A stretch of 64,000 bases of DNA from Streptomyces sp. GESEQ-35 (GTDB lineage Bacteria > Actinomycetota > Actinomycetes > Streptomycetales > Streptomycetaceae), in NCBI RefSeq assembly GCF_017948485.1, contig NZ_JAFFSX010000029.1:62001-126000 (forward strand), in the 5' to 3' direction. The translations under genes and the position numbers were made by a program. The notes under the pieces were generated by a model that saw nothing but the letters and a program-made list of their open reading frames with translations, was not told the DNA's origin and searched no databases. Below are positions 24,371-33,023 of this stretch, piece after piece (position 1 is the stretch's first letter; every line of letters starts with the position of its first letter).

Positions 24371-24380
24371 CATCGCACCG

Positions 24381-25406
24381 TCACTCCGCGAACGCCTCCG
24401 CGAACGCCCCCGCCTCCTGCTCGACCCCACTACAGTTCGTCGCCGCGTCATCGTCGTCCGCGTTCCCGTCCTCACACTCCTGATCCCGGAACGTCGACCA
24501 CATCGACACCCAGGCGACCTCCTTCTCCTCCGCGAACGTCCGCACCTGCGCCGCGTCGGACAAAGTGAACGTCTCGTTGTCCACGTCATTGACCCCGATC
24601 ATCGAAGTCAGCGCCATCCCCCGCCACGCGGCGGCATCGGACAGCCCGAAGACATCGGCCAGTTGGTCGTGCGCGGCCTTCGCCGCGGTGATCGCGTAGG
24701 CCCCCATGTCGTCGGCATACGACTCGCCGTAGTTCATGGTCATGATGTTGACCGTCGAGACCTGCACGGAGTTGTTGTTGGCCGACTCCAGCAAGGACAG
24801 GCTGTCGTCGTCCAGCCCCGACGGCATGACCGGCAGCGTGTACGACACCGTCAGGTCACTGCGCTCCTCCTGAAGCAACGCGATTGCCTTGGAACGGAGT
24901 TCGACCGACGCGGTGTCGGTCAGCGCGTCGCCCTCGATGTCGAAGTCGGCCTGTGTGGACCCGGCGGCGTCCAGTGCCTTGCCGTACGCCTTGGCCAACG
25001 CGCTCGCGCTGTCGCAGCTCTCCGCCAGCTCCTCGCCGGACGCCCCGCCGAAGGAGACGCGCACGGACGCGCCGGACTCCTTGAGCGCGGATATACGGGA
25101 CTGCACGGCCGTGTCGCCGATGGCGTTCGTGCCGTTCCACTTCGGCGTGCAGCTGCTGCCGTCGGAGATCACGAAGGCCAGGTTGTACGTCGTGGGGGAG
25201 CCCGCGGAGTCGTTGTCGGACGCGGTCGTGGCACTGACGTACGGGGCGTACGACGTGCTGGACGACGCGGATTCGGAGGGGGACGCCGCCTGTGTCGGCG
25301 TCTCGGACGCCGAGTCCGAGGAGTCGTCGGAGCCACTGGAGCACCCCGCGGTGGCCAGGGCAATCAGACAGGTGAGCCCGGCCGCCGGCTTCAGGAAACT
25401 CCGCAT
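24381..25406 (-). CDS. GH18-like chitinase-family lipoprotein
   Basis: A secreted lipoprotein of 341 aa. The signal peptide ends in lipobox LATAGC (Cys about residue 22), then a Ser/Asp-rich linker. The globular part resembles the glycoside hydrolase 18 barrel, including the active-site strand ADFDIEGD with the DxDxE spacing, SVRVSFGGASGEEL upstream and the late VAWVSMWS strand. Family members bind or cleave beta-1,4-GlcNAc polymers; activity here is unproven. It is divergent from the polysaccharide operon at 25715. Confidence 0.75.
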   Translation of the reverse strand: MRSFLKPAAGLTCLIALATAGCSSGSDDSSDSASETPTQAASPSESASSSTSYAPYVSATTASDNDSAGSPTTYNLAFVISDGSSCTPKWNGTNAIGDTAVQSRISALKESGASVRVSFGGASGEELAESCDSASALAKAYGKALDAAGSTQADFDIEGDALTDTASVELRSKAIALLQEERSDLTVSYTLPVMPSGLDDDSLSLLESANNNSVQVSTVNIMTMNYGESYADDMGAYAITAAKAAHDQLADVFGLSDAAAWRGMALTSMIGVNDVDNETFTLSDAAQVRTFAEEKEVAWVSMWSTFRDQECEDGNADDDDAATNCSGVEQEAGAFAEAFAE

Positions 25407-25714
25407 TGCGTATGCACCCGCTCTCGTGATTTCTGTCTCAGGACGGAAACAAAGTGTGTTTTCTCGAGTGGAAAGGTCTCACACGGAGCTGAGCTTCATG
25501 AGGACAGGTATCGTACAGACGGCGCACAGATTCAGGTGAGCAAAGCGGGCCATACGGGCAAGGGGGCGGGACATTCAACTCCTTTTGCTGACCGATGGGT
25601 TCCGCAGCCGTCTCGGCAATCTCTCAGCGAATGGACAGGTTAAGGCGTTTCTCATGGGCGTCTCACATGAACTCCTGAGTTTTTGCCACATATAGGCTCC
25701 CTAATATCCGGGGA
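25407..25714. promoter_or_regulatory. Divergent promoter region between GH18-like gene and polysaccharide operon
   Basis: A 308-bp gap with no credible gene. It is less GC-rich than its surroundings, with TATAGG near 25691 and AATATCCGGGGA just before the 25715 start. I did not find a convincing operator. Confidence 0.4.
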
Positions 25715-26116
25715 ATGCATTCCGAGCCTGCCATCGAAACCCGCGCCGCGGTGCGCGGTCGCCGCCGCAAAAGCGGCAGTGGGCCCTCCGGCGAGGGCCC
25801 CGTGTTCGTTGACAACTCCGGGCGCCGGTCCAAGGCCCTGCGCCGGATCGGCGTCCTCGTCGGTGTCGTCTGCTTCGGGTACGCGGTCGTACTGGGCATG
25901 GCGTTCATGGGTGTCGGCATCTCGCTGAACCCGTCCCAGCTGCTGCCCTTCGTCGGCGGCCAGGGCGCCCCCGGCGGCAACCAGGGGCCCGGCGGCTATC
26001 AGCCGCAGGGCGGCGTCGCCCCCACCGGCACTCCGCCCACCGGCACTCCCCCCACGGGAGCCGCCACCGGCGCCCCACCGAGCGCCGCCCCGTCCGCGAC
26101 CTCCGCCGCCAACTGA
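25715..26116 (+). CDS. Small single-pass membrane protein with Pro/Thr/Gly tail
   Basis: A 133-aa protein I do not recognise. Basic N-terminal cytoplasmic part, one membrane helix (VLVGVVCFGYAVVLGMAFMG, residues about 47-66) and an exported tail rich in Gly, Pro, Thr and Ala with a tandem TGTPP repeat. GGGGA stands before the ATG. It is 19 nt upstream of the deacetylase-GT2 gene and is probably an accessory part of that polysaccharide system. Confidence 0.7.
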   Translation: MHSEPAIETRAAVRGRRRKSGSGPSGEGPVFVDNSGRRSKALRRIGVLVGVVCFGYAVVLGMAFMGVGISLNPSQLLPFVGGQGAPGGNQGPGGYQPQGGVAPTGTPPTGTPPTGAATGAPPSAAPSATSAAN

Positions 26117-26135
26117 CCGGAACGCAGCCACTCAC

Positions 26136-28505
26136 ATGACTTCGACGACGTCCTCTCGCGGCCGCAGGCGAGCCCCCTCGAAAGTGCAGCGGGTCGCCGG
26201 CAAGGCCGCGGCGCTCCAGAAACCGCGTGTGATCCTCGCCCTGCTGCTCCTGCTCGCGCTGACCAGCATCATGCTGCTCGACGGCTATCTGCGTGCCGAG
26301 GTCGGCGGCGATCAGCGGGTGCGCAGCGGAGCCAGCTCCAGCAAGGTCCCGGACAAGATCCTCGACGGCGGCCCGATCGTCACCTTCCGGGCCGGCGAGG
26401 CCACCTCGATGTCCGTCCCGAAGAAGACCATCGCGCTCACCTTCGACGACGGTCCGAACCCGACGTACACGCCCCAGGTACTGAAGATCCTTGAGGAGTA
26501 CGACGTCCCGGCCACGTTCTTCGTGGTCGGCTCGATGGTCTCCCGCTACCCGAGCATCGTGAAGGACCTGGTCGAGCAGGGCAACGAGGTCGGCATCCAC
26601 ACCTTCACGCACGTCGACCTGTCGTACCAGAGCGATGCCCGCATCAAGCGCGAGATGACACAGACGCAGCTCGCTCTTGCCGGCGCCGCCGGCATCACGA
26701 CCACCCTGTTCCGAGCCCCGTACTCCTCGGAGACGGACGCCATCGACAACTACAGCTGGCCCGTCTACAAGAAGCTCGGCGAGGACGGCTACACCAGCGT
26801 CTTCGTCGACACCGACAGCGACGACTGGAAGCAGCCGGGCGTCTCGAAGATCATCAAGTGGGCCACGCCGTCGAAGAGCAAGGGCGCGTCGGTCCTCTTC
26901 CACGACGCGGGCGGTGTGCGTGAGCAGACGATCAAGGCGCTGCCGACGTACATCAAGAAGATGAAGGCGAAGGGGTACACCTTCACCACCATCAGCGGGG
27001 TGATCCAGGACCAGCGCGAGAGCCAGCAGGCCGCCGCCGGGCAGCAGTCGGGCGCGGCTGCGGGAGCGGCGGGGGCAGCGGGAGCGGCGGGGGCTGCTGG
27101 GGCTGCGACCGGCGCTCCGGAGGCCGAGGGCCAGCGGCCGGGAGGGCAGCTGGACGGCCAGGCGGACAACGGCCGGACGGGCAACGGCACGTCGAACCTC
27201 CAGGCCGCCCACCGCACCGCCACCGGCGCCACCCTCTACGAGGGCAAGGCCCTCATCATCGCCGTCGCGGTCGCCGAATTGACCGTGCCGACGCTGTCCG
27301 TCGGGCTGCTGGTCGTCGGCGTGGCCGTGATGGGCCGGTTCGGGATGATGCTGATCCTGGCCCGCCGCCACTACAGACAGCGCAACAAACGCCGGTTCAG
27401 CTGGGGGCCGGCGGTCACCCGGCCGGTGAGCGTGATCGTCCCGGCGTACAACGAGAAGGAGTGCATCGCCAACACCCTGGAGTCGCTGGCGAAGAGCACC
27501 CACCCGATCGAGATCATCATCGTCGACGACGGTTCGTCGGACGGTACGTCCGAGATCGCGCGCAACGCCGCCGACTCGTTCGGCATGCGCAACGTCCGCG
27601 TCATCCGCCAGGAGAACGCGGGCAAGCCCGCCGCCCTCAACAACGGTGTCCGCAACGCCAGTTACGACATCGTCATCATGATGGACGGCGACACCGTCTT
27701 CGAGCCCGACGCCGTGCACCAGCTCGTGCAGCCCTTCGCCGACCCCGAGGTCGGCGCGGTCGCCGGCAACGCCAAGGTCGGCAACCGCAACACGATCATC
27801 GGCGCCTGGCAGCACATCGAGTACGTGATGGGCTTCAACCTCGACCGCCGCATGTACGACCTGCTGCGCTGCATGCCCACCATCCCGGGCGCGATCGGCG
27901 CGTTCCGCCGCGAGGCGGTCCTCCAGGTCGGCGGGATGAGCGAGGACACCCTCGCCGAGGACACCGACATCACCATCGCCATGCACCGCGCGGGCTGGCG
28001 GGTCGTCTACCAGGAGCACGCCAAGGCCTGGACGGAGGCGCCGGGGTCCTTGAAGCAACTCTGGTCGCAGCGCTACCGCTGGTCGTACGGCACGATGCAG
28101 GCGCTGTGGAAGCACCGCAAGTCCCTTACGGACAAGGGTCCTTCGGGCCGCTTCGGCCGGGTCGGTATGCCGCTGGTGGTGATCTTCCAGATCGTCACGC
28201 CGGTCTTCGCTCCGCTCATCGACGTCTTCACCGTCTACTCGATGATCTTCGTCGACTTCCAGGCGGCGCTGCTGGCGTGGCTCGCGGTCCTCGGCGTCCA
28301 GCTGTTCTGCGCGGCGTACGCCTTCCGCCTGGACCGGGAGCAGTACCGCTACCTCCTGATGATGCCGCTCCAGCAACTGGCCTACCGCCAGATGATGTAC
28401 CTCGTCCTGATCCACTCCTGCATCACCGCCCTCACCGGCGGCCGCCTCCGCTGGCAGAAGCTGAAGCGCACCGGCGAGGTCGGGACACCGGCGGGGGCGA
28501 GCTGA
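26136..28505 (+). CDS. Polysaccharide deacetylase / GT2 synthase fusion
   Basis: A 789-aa fusion. An N-terminal membrane helix (32-49) precedes an exported NodB deacetylase: TFDDG at 102-106, HTFTH at 155-159, RAPY at 193-196. After an Ala/Gly linker (307-327) come membrane helices (372-408) and a processive GT2 domain with DDG at 464-466, DGD at 517-519, LAEDTD and QRYRW at 645-649, then C-terminal helices. This joins in one chain what PgaB and PgaC do for poly-beta-1,6-GlcNAc; the Streptomyces MatB aggregation protein has a comparable layout (recalled). Probably makes and partly deacetylates an exported glycan. Confidence 0.88.
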   Translation: MTSTTSSRGRRRAPSKVQRVAGKAAALQKPRVILALLLLLALTSIMLLDGYLRAEVGGDQRVRSGASSSKVPDKILDGGPIVTFRAGEATSMSVPKKTIALTFDDGPNPTYTPQVLKILEEYDVPATFFVVGSMVSRYPSIVKDLVEQGNEVGIHTFTHVDLSYQSDARIKREMTQTQLALAGAAGITTTLFRAPYSSETDAIDNYSWPVYKKLGEDGYTSVFVDTDSDDWKQPGVSKIIKWATPSKSKGASVLFHDAGGVREQTIKALPTYIKKMKAKGYTFTTISGVIQDQRESQQAAAGQQSGAAAGAAGAAGAAGAAGAATGAPEAEGQRPGGQLDGQADNGRTGNGTSNLQAAHRTATGATLYEGKALIIAVAVAELTVPTLSVGLLVVGVAVMGRFGMMLILARRHYRQRNKRRFSWGPAVTRPVSVIVPAYNEKECIANTLESLAKSTHPIEIIIVDDGSSDGTSEIARNAADSFGMRNVRVIRQENAGKPAALNNGVRNASYDIVIMMDGDTVFEPDAVHQLVQPFADPEVGAVAGNAKVGNRNTIIGAWQHIEYVMGFNLDRRMYDLLRCMPTIPGAIGAFRREAVLQVGGMSEDTLAEDTDITIAMHRAGWRVVYQEHAKAWTEAPGSLKQLWSQRYRWSYGTMQALWKHRKSLTDKGPSGRFGRVGMPLVVIFQIVTPVFAPLIDVFTVYSMIFVDFQAALLAWLAVLGVQLFCAAYAFRLDREQYRYLLMMPLQQLAYRQMMYLVLIHSCITALTGGRLRWQKLKRTGEVGTPAGAS

Positions 28506-29821
28506 TGAGCTGGGAGCAGCAGGGGTACGGCCAGGGGTACGGCCAGGGACACGGCCAGGGCTATGGGTATGGCCAGCAGCAGGATCCGTACGGCTACCAG
28601 TACGGGTACGGGCAGCAGCAGCCGTATCCACAGCAGTACACGGACTACGGGCAGCAGCAGGCGGCCGACTCGACCGCGACGCTGCCCGTGATGGAGGAGC
28701 CGAAGCCGCAACCGGAGCCCGTGGGGGGGCTCAAGGCCGAGGCTGCTGTCGGGGCGGAGGAGGAGAAGCCTCCGCCACCGGCAAAACCCGCCGGCCGCGA
28801 CCGCTACTTCGACACCCTGAGGGCACTCGCCCTGATCCGCGTCGTCACCTACCACACCTTCGGCTGGGCCTGGGCCGGCATGGTGTTCCCCTCCATGGGC
28901 ATCATGTTCGGCCTGGCCGGCACCCTGATGGCGAAGTCCCTGGAGCGCCCCGCGGTCAAGGTGGTCAGGAGCCGGCTGCGCCGGCTCCTGCCGCCGTTCT
29001 GGTTCTGGGGCTTCTTCGTGGTCGTCGCGATGCTGATCCATGACTGGATGCCGGGCTGGCAGATCGTCTTCTGGATCGTGCCGCTCGGCGATCCGCCGGG
29101 CAACCGATGGGGGGTGCAGGCCTGGGAGATCCTCTGGTACCTGCGGACGTACCTCTGGTTCGTGCTGCTCTCCCCGGCGCTGCTGTGGGTTTTCCGCAAG
29201 GCGCCGGTCCCGGTGCTGCTGCTGTCCCTCGCGCCGATCCTGGTCGTGAACTTCGTCTGGGCGGGCCCGCCCGACCGCTTCGGCAACGCCCTGTGGGACC
29301 TGTCGACGTACCTCTTCTGCTGGATGCTCGGCTTCGCGCACCGCGACGGTGTGCTTCAGAAGATGAAGCCGGCCCTGGTGGTCGTCCTGTCGCTGGCCGC
29401 GATCGGCTTCGGCGGCTGGTACGCCTTCACGCACCAGGGCGAGGTGGGCACGTACGACCTCGACGAGATCCCGCTCGCGCAGGCCTTCTGGTCGGCCGGG
29501 TTCGTGATGCTGCTGATGTGGGCCAAGGCGTACTTCGGGATCGACTTCGCCGGGCTGACCCGCTTCAAGCGGCTGGACCGTCTCGTCACGATCTTCAACG
29601 CCCGTGCGGTGACGATCTATCTCTGGCACGAGATCGCGCTGATCCTCGCCGTTCCGCTGATCGACCAGTTCTGGAACGTGCCCGCGTTCGAGAAGTACCT
29701 GCCGCTGGAGAGCCAGTGGTTCATGTTCGGCATCGGCTGGATCCTGATCGCGGCCTTCGTGCTGCTGTGCGGCTGGGTCGAGGACGTGGCCGGGAAGAAG
29801 AAGCCGCGGCTCCTCCCCTGA
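28505..29821 (+). CDS. Acyltransferase-3 family membrane protein with Tyr/Gln/Gly-rich N-terminus
   Basis: A 438-aa membrane O-acyltransferase (OafA/acyltransferase-3 type). Residues 1-60 are a striking Tyr-Gly-Gln low-complexity tract, followed by a Pro/Glu linker to about residue 95. The enzyme part starts RDRYFDTLRALALIRVVTYH, with the conserved Arg and His, and has about ten membrane helices; IYLWHEIALIL is the typical late motif. It overlaps the synthase stop (TGATGA), so it likely acylates the same glycan. Confidence 0.85.
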   Translation: MSWEQQGYGQGYGQGHGQGYGYGQQQDPYGYQYGYGQQQPYPQQYTDYGQQQAADSTATLPVMEEPKPQPEPVGGLKAEAAVGAEEEKPPPPAKPAGRDRYFDTLRALALIRVVTYHTFGWAWAGMVFPSMGIMFGLAGTLMAKSLERPAVKVVRSRLRRLLPPFWFWGFFVVVAMLIHDWMPGWQIVFWIVPLGDPPGNRWGVQAWEILWYLRTYLWFVLLSPALLWVFRKAPVPVLLLSLAPILVVNFVWAGPPDRFGNALWDLSTYLFCWMLGFAHRDGVLQKMKPALVVVLSLAAIGFGGWYAFTHQGEVGTYDLDEIPLAQAFWSAGFVMLLMWAKAYFGIDFAGLTRFKRLDRLVTIFNARAVTIYLWHEIALILAVPLIDQFWNVPAFEKYLPLESQWFMFGIGWILIAAFVLLCGWVEDVAGKKKPRLLP

Positions 29822-29856
29822 GCAGGTACTGGAGGCCGTACTGCAAGAATGGCGGC

Positions 29857-30552
29857 GTGACCCGCGCTTCCCTGAACAAGCAGCCGCACGAAGTCGCCTC
29901 GATGTTCGACGACGTCGCGGAACGGTACGACCTGACGAACGACGTGCTGTCGCTCGGCCAGGACCGGGTGTGGCGCAAGGAGGTCGCCAGGGCCGTCGAC
30001 GCCCGCCCCGCCCAGAAGGTCCTGGACCTGGCGGCCGGTACGGCGACGTCCTCACTGCCCTTCGCCCGCACCGGCGCCTACGTCGTCCCCTGCGACTTCT
30101 CCCTCGGCATGCTCCAGGTGGGGAAGCGGAACCATCCCTGGCTTCCAATGACCGCGGGGGACGCGACGAAGCTGCCCTTCGCGGACGATGTCTTCGACGC
30201 CGTCACGATCTCTTTCGGGTTGCGCAACGTCCAGGACTTCGACGCCGCCCTGCGCGAGATGTACCGGGTGACCAAGCCCGGCGGCCGGGTCGTGATCTGC
30301 GAGTTCTCGCACCCGACGTGGGCGCCCTTCCGCACGGTCTACACCGAGTACCTGATGCGCGCCCTGCCGCCGATCGCCCGCACGGTGTCCTCCAGCCCCG
30401 ACGCCTACGTCTACCTCGCCGAATCCATTCGCGCCTGGCCCGACCAGCCCGCGCTGGCGGAGCGGCTGCGCAAGGCCGGCTGGTCGAAGGTTGCCTGGCG
30501 GAACCTGACCGGCGGGGTGGTCGCCCTGCACCGGGGCTTCAAGGAGAGCTGA
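29857..30552 (+). CDS. menG: Demethylmenaquinone methyltransferase (MenG/UbiE)
   Basis: Last ring-modifying step of menaquinone synthesis, SAM-dependent C-methylation of demethylmenaquinone. The 231-aa protein starts with the family segment VASMFDDVAERYDLTND, then LSLGQDRVWRKE, the SAM motif VLDLAAGTATSSLPFA and ISFGLRNVQDFDAAL, and ends WRNLTGGVVALHRGFK. GTG start with no strong ribosome site. It follows the acyltransferase by 35 nt but belongs functionally with the mqn genes and the reductase at 31610. Confidence 0.95.
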   Translation: MTRASLNKQPHEVASMFDDVAERYDLTNDVLSLGQDRVWRKEVARAVDARPAQKVLDLAAGTATSSLPFARTGAYVVPCDFSLGMLQVGKRNHPWLPMTAGDATKLPFADDVFDAVTISFGLRNVQDFDAALREMYRVTKPGGRVVICEFSHPTWAPFRTVYTEYLMRALPPIARTVSSSPDAYVYLAESIRAWPDQPALAERLRKAGWSKVAWRNLTGGVVALHRGFKES

Positions 30553-30573
30553 GCTCAGGTCACCGGAGCGCCT

Positions 30574-30912
30574 TCACCGGATGACCTCGAAGGCGTCCCC
30601 TGGTGCGTCCAGCTCGCGCTGCATTCCGCCCCTGGGCGGATTCGGAAGCCTCGGCTCGCGCACGCCCGCACCTCCGCCGCCCTCGCCCTCACCGAAGTCG
30701 AACCACACGGTCACCACGGCCCCGCGCGGCACCTCGGCACCGGGCAGCGGGTACTGCCGTACGACGTAGTCGACGACCGTGAGATGGAAGTCGGGCCGGT
30801 CGGGTGCGGCGAGCAGCACTCCGTGTGCCTCTGCCGTCTCGCGCGCGTCCATGGCCATCAGACCGACCAGCTTCGGTACGCGCACTTCGGGCGTCTTGGG
30901 TGTTATGCGCAC
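30574..30912 (-). CDS. Small PASTA-domain protein
   Basis: A 112-residue protein with one PASTA-like domain (VPKLVGLMAMDARETAEAHG, VVRQYPLPGAEVPRGAVVTV) and a Gly/Pro-rich tail, without signal peptide or membrane helix. PASTA domains usually bind muropeptides or beta-lactams outside the cell, so a cytoplasmic single copy is unusual. GTG at 30912 is preferred because AGGGGGTGA lies upstream; GTG at 30921 is also possible. Convergent with menG. Confidence 0.75.
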   Translation of the reverse strand: MRITPKTPEVRVPKLVGLMAMDARETAEAHGVLLAAPDRPDFHLTVVDYVVRQYPLPGAEVPRGAVVTVWFDFGEGEGGGGAGVREPRLPNPPRGGMQRELDAPGDAFEVIR

Positions 30913-31005
30913 AGATGTCACCCCCTGCGGTACTGGCAGGGTAACCGCCCGGGGGTGTTATCCGGAAGCATCAAGTGGCTTTCTGTAGCAGCCAGTTACC
31001 CAGAG

Positions 31006-31512
31006 TTACAGATCAAGTCGGTAGCAGTGCCCCTCCTGCTTCGACTCCTGCGTCGTGAAGACCTCGGCCAGGTGCATACCGAGCCGCTGCGTCACCGCGA
31101 TCGACCGTGCGTTGCCGGCGAGGACCATCGCCACGACGCTCGGCACCCCCGCCGCCCGCACCCGCTCCAGCGTCATCTGCGCGGCGGCGGTGACATATCC
31201 CCTGCCCCAGTACGCCCGCCCGAGCCGCCAGCCGATCTCGATCTCGCCCGTGGGACCCCACTCCCGCTCCCACGGCTGAGCCCCGGTGAAGCCGATGGCC
31301 TCGCCGGACTCGTCGAGCATGGTCCACAGACAGAAGCCGCGTTCGGCGTCGTGCCGGCGCTGGCGGGCCGTGAGTTCCTCGTAGACGGACAGCTCGGCCG
31401 ACTTGCCGCCGTGGAACTCCATGACGTCCGGGTCGTCGAAGATCCGGTGCCAGGCGACGGCGTCCTCGTCGGTGGGGACACGGAGCCGTACCAGGGGGAG
31501 CGCTCGGTTCAC
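31006..31512 (-). CDS. GNAT-family acetyltransferase (RimJ/RimL type)
   Basis: A 168-aa GNAT enzyme close to the RimJ/RimL group: LRVPTDEDAVAWHRIFDDPD at the start, GEIEIGWRLGRAYWGRGYVT as the acetyl-CoA-binding core, then VLAGNARSIAVTQRLGMHL. GTG at 31512 follows GAAGGG; longer in-frame starts run into the divergent promoter of the 31610 gene. The substrate is unknown. Confidence 0.83.
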   Translation of the reverse strand: MNRALPLVRLRVPTDEDAVAWHRIFDDPDVMEFHGGKSAELSVYEELTARQRRHDAERGFCLWTMLDESGEAIGFTGAQPWEREWGPTGEIEIGWRLGRAYWGRGYVTAAAQMTLERVRAAGVPSVVAMVLAGNARSIAVTQRLGMHLAEVFTTQESKQEGHCYRLDL

Positions 31513-31609
31513 GGGGCAGCCCTTCAGCCAGGTGATCAGTAACGCTGAATAGACTGCCCATGTCCAGTGCCCGTCGGCACGCAGATTTCGAACTTGGGGA
31601 GATCCCGTC

Positions 31610-32893
31610 GTGACCGAGCCCCTCTCCGAAAACACCGCCGATGTGATCGTCGTCGGCGCGGGGCCAGCCGGCTCCACGACCGCGTACTACCTCGCGAAGG
31701 CCGGACTCGACGTACTGCTGCTGGAGAAGACCAGCTTCCCCCGCGAAAAGGTGTGCGGCGACGGCCTGACCCCGCGAGCCACCAAACAGCTCGTCTCCAT
31801 GGGCATCGACATCTCGGAAGAGGCCGGCTGGCTCCGCAACAAGGGGCTCAGGATCATCGGCGGAGGTGTGCGGCTCCAGCTGGACTGGCCGGATCTCGCC
31901 TCCTTCCCCGACTACGGCCTCGTCCGCAAGCGCGACGACTTCGACGAGCAGCTCGCCCGCCAGGCCCAGAAAGCGGGCGCCCGCCTGTACGAGCGCTGCA
32001 ACGTCGGCGCCCCGGTCATCGACGACCGCACCGGCCGCATCACGGGCGTGCACGCCAAGCTCGGCGAGGAGAAACGCGAGGTCACCTTCCACGCGCCCCT
32101 GGTGGTCGCCGCCGACGGCAACTCCACCCGCCTCTCCCTGGCAATGGGCCTGCACCGCCGCGAGGACCGCCCGATGGGCGTCGCGGTCCGTACGTACTTC
32201 ACCTCACCGCGTCACGACGACGACTACCTGGAGTCCTGGCTGGAGCTGTGGGACCGCCGAGGGGCCGAGGACCGGCTGCTCCCGGGCTACGGCTGGATCT
32301 TCGGCATGGGCGACGGCACGTCGAACGTCGGCCTCGGCGTCCTGAACACCTCCGACTCGTTCAAGGAACTGGACTGGCGCGAGGTCCTCAAGGCCTGGTG
32401 CGCCTCCATGCCCGAGGACTGGGGCTACACCCCGGACAACATGACCGGCCCGATCCGCGGCGCCGCCCTGCCCATGGCCTTCAACCGCCAGCCCCACTAC
32501 ACCAAGGGCCTCCTGCTGGTCGGCGACGCCGGCGGCCTCGTGAACCCCTTCAACGGCGAGGGCATCGCCTACGCCATGGAGTCCGGCCAGATCGCCGCCG
32601 ACGTCATCGTGCAGGCACACGCGCGTGCCACGCCGGCCCAGCGCGAGATCGCCCTCCAGCACTATCCGCGCGTCCTCAAGGACACCTACGGCGGCTACTA
32701 CACGCTGGGCCGCGCCTTCGTGAAGCTCATCGGCAACCCGAAGGTCATGAAGATCGCGACCCAGCGCGGCCTGACCCACCCGCTCCTGATGAAGTTCACC
32801 CTGAAAATGCTGGCCAACCTCACCGACCCGACGGGCGGCGACGCGGCGGACCGGATCATCAACGGGCTGAGCAAGGTGGCGCCGAAGGCCTGA
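31610..32893 (+). CDS. Geranylgeranyl reductase family flavoenzyme, probable menaquinone tail reductase
   Basis: A 427-aa FAD-dependent reductase. The dinucleotide motif VIVVGAGPAGSTTAYYLAKA is near residue 12-31, followed by the family signature FPREKVCGDGLTPRA, with LLVGDAGGLVNPFNGEGIAY as the second FAD motif. This family reduces isoprenoid double bonds; the mycobacterial relative MenJ hydrogenates menaquinone, and Streptomyces contain partly saturated MK-9. Proximity to menG and nuo supports that role (inference). Its stop lies in a 22-bp tandem repeat. Confidence 0.88.
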   Translation: MTEPLSENTADVIVVGAGPAGSTTAYYLAKAGLDVLLLEKTSFPREKVCGDGLTPRATKQLVSMGIDISEEAGWLRNKGLRIIGGGVRLQLDWPDLASFPDYGLVRKRDDFDEQLARQAQKAGARLYERCNVGAPVIDDRTGRITGVHAKLGEEKREVTFHAPLVVAADGNSTRLSLAMGLHRREDRPMGVAVRTYFTSPRHDDDYLESWLELWDRRGAEDRLLPGYGWIFGMGDGTSNVGLGVLNTSDSFKELDWREVLKAWCASMPEDWGYTPDNMTGPIRGAALPMAFNRQPHYTKGLLLVGDAGGLVNPFNGEGIAYAMESGQIAADVIVQAHARATPAQREIALQHYPRVLKDTYGGYYTLGRAFVKLIGNPKVMKIATQRGLTHPLLMKFTLKMLANLTDPTGGDAADRIINGLSKVAPKA

Positions 32894-32931
32894 GCCGGCA
32901 ACGCCGAAGACCTGAGTCGGCAACGCCGAAC
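32881..32931. repeat. 22-bp tandem repeat across the reductase stop codon
   Basis: 32881-32902 and 32903-32924 are two copies of a 22-bp unit differing at two positions, followed by a seven-base partial copy. The TGA of the reductase gene is inside the first copy and repeated in the second. Confidence 0.88.
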
Positions 32932-33023
32932 TCCCCTTCGTCCGCTGTCTGTTGTGAGGATGCTGTAGGTGGCCGGGAAACGGGGTTCCGGCCTCCGGCG
33001 CCCCTCCCTACCCTCCCGTAGTC

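Noticed and set aside
25905..28631. 908-codon open frame on the minus strand
   Set aside because: Antisense to the deacetylase-GT2 fusion, which has all its catalytic motifs; a shadow of high GC3 coding.
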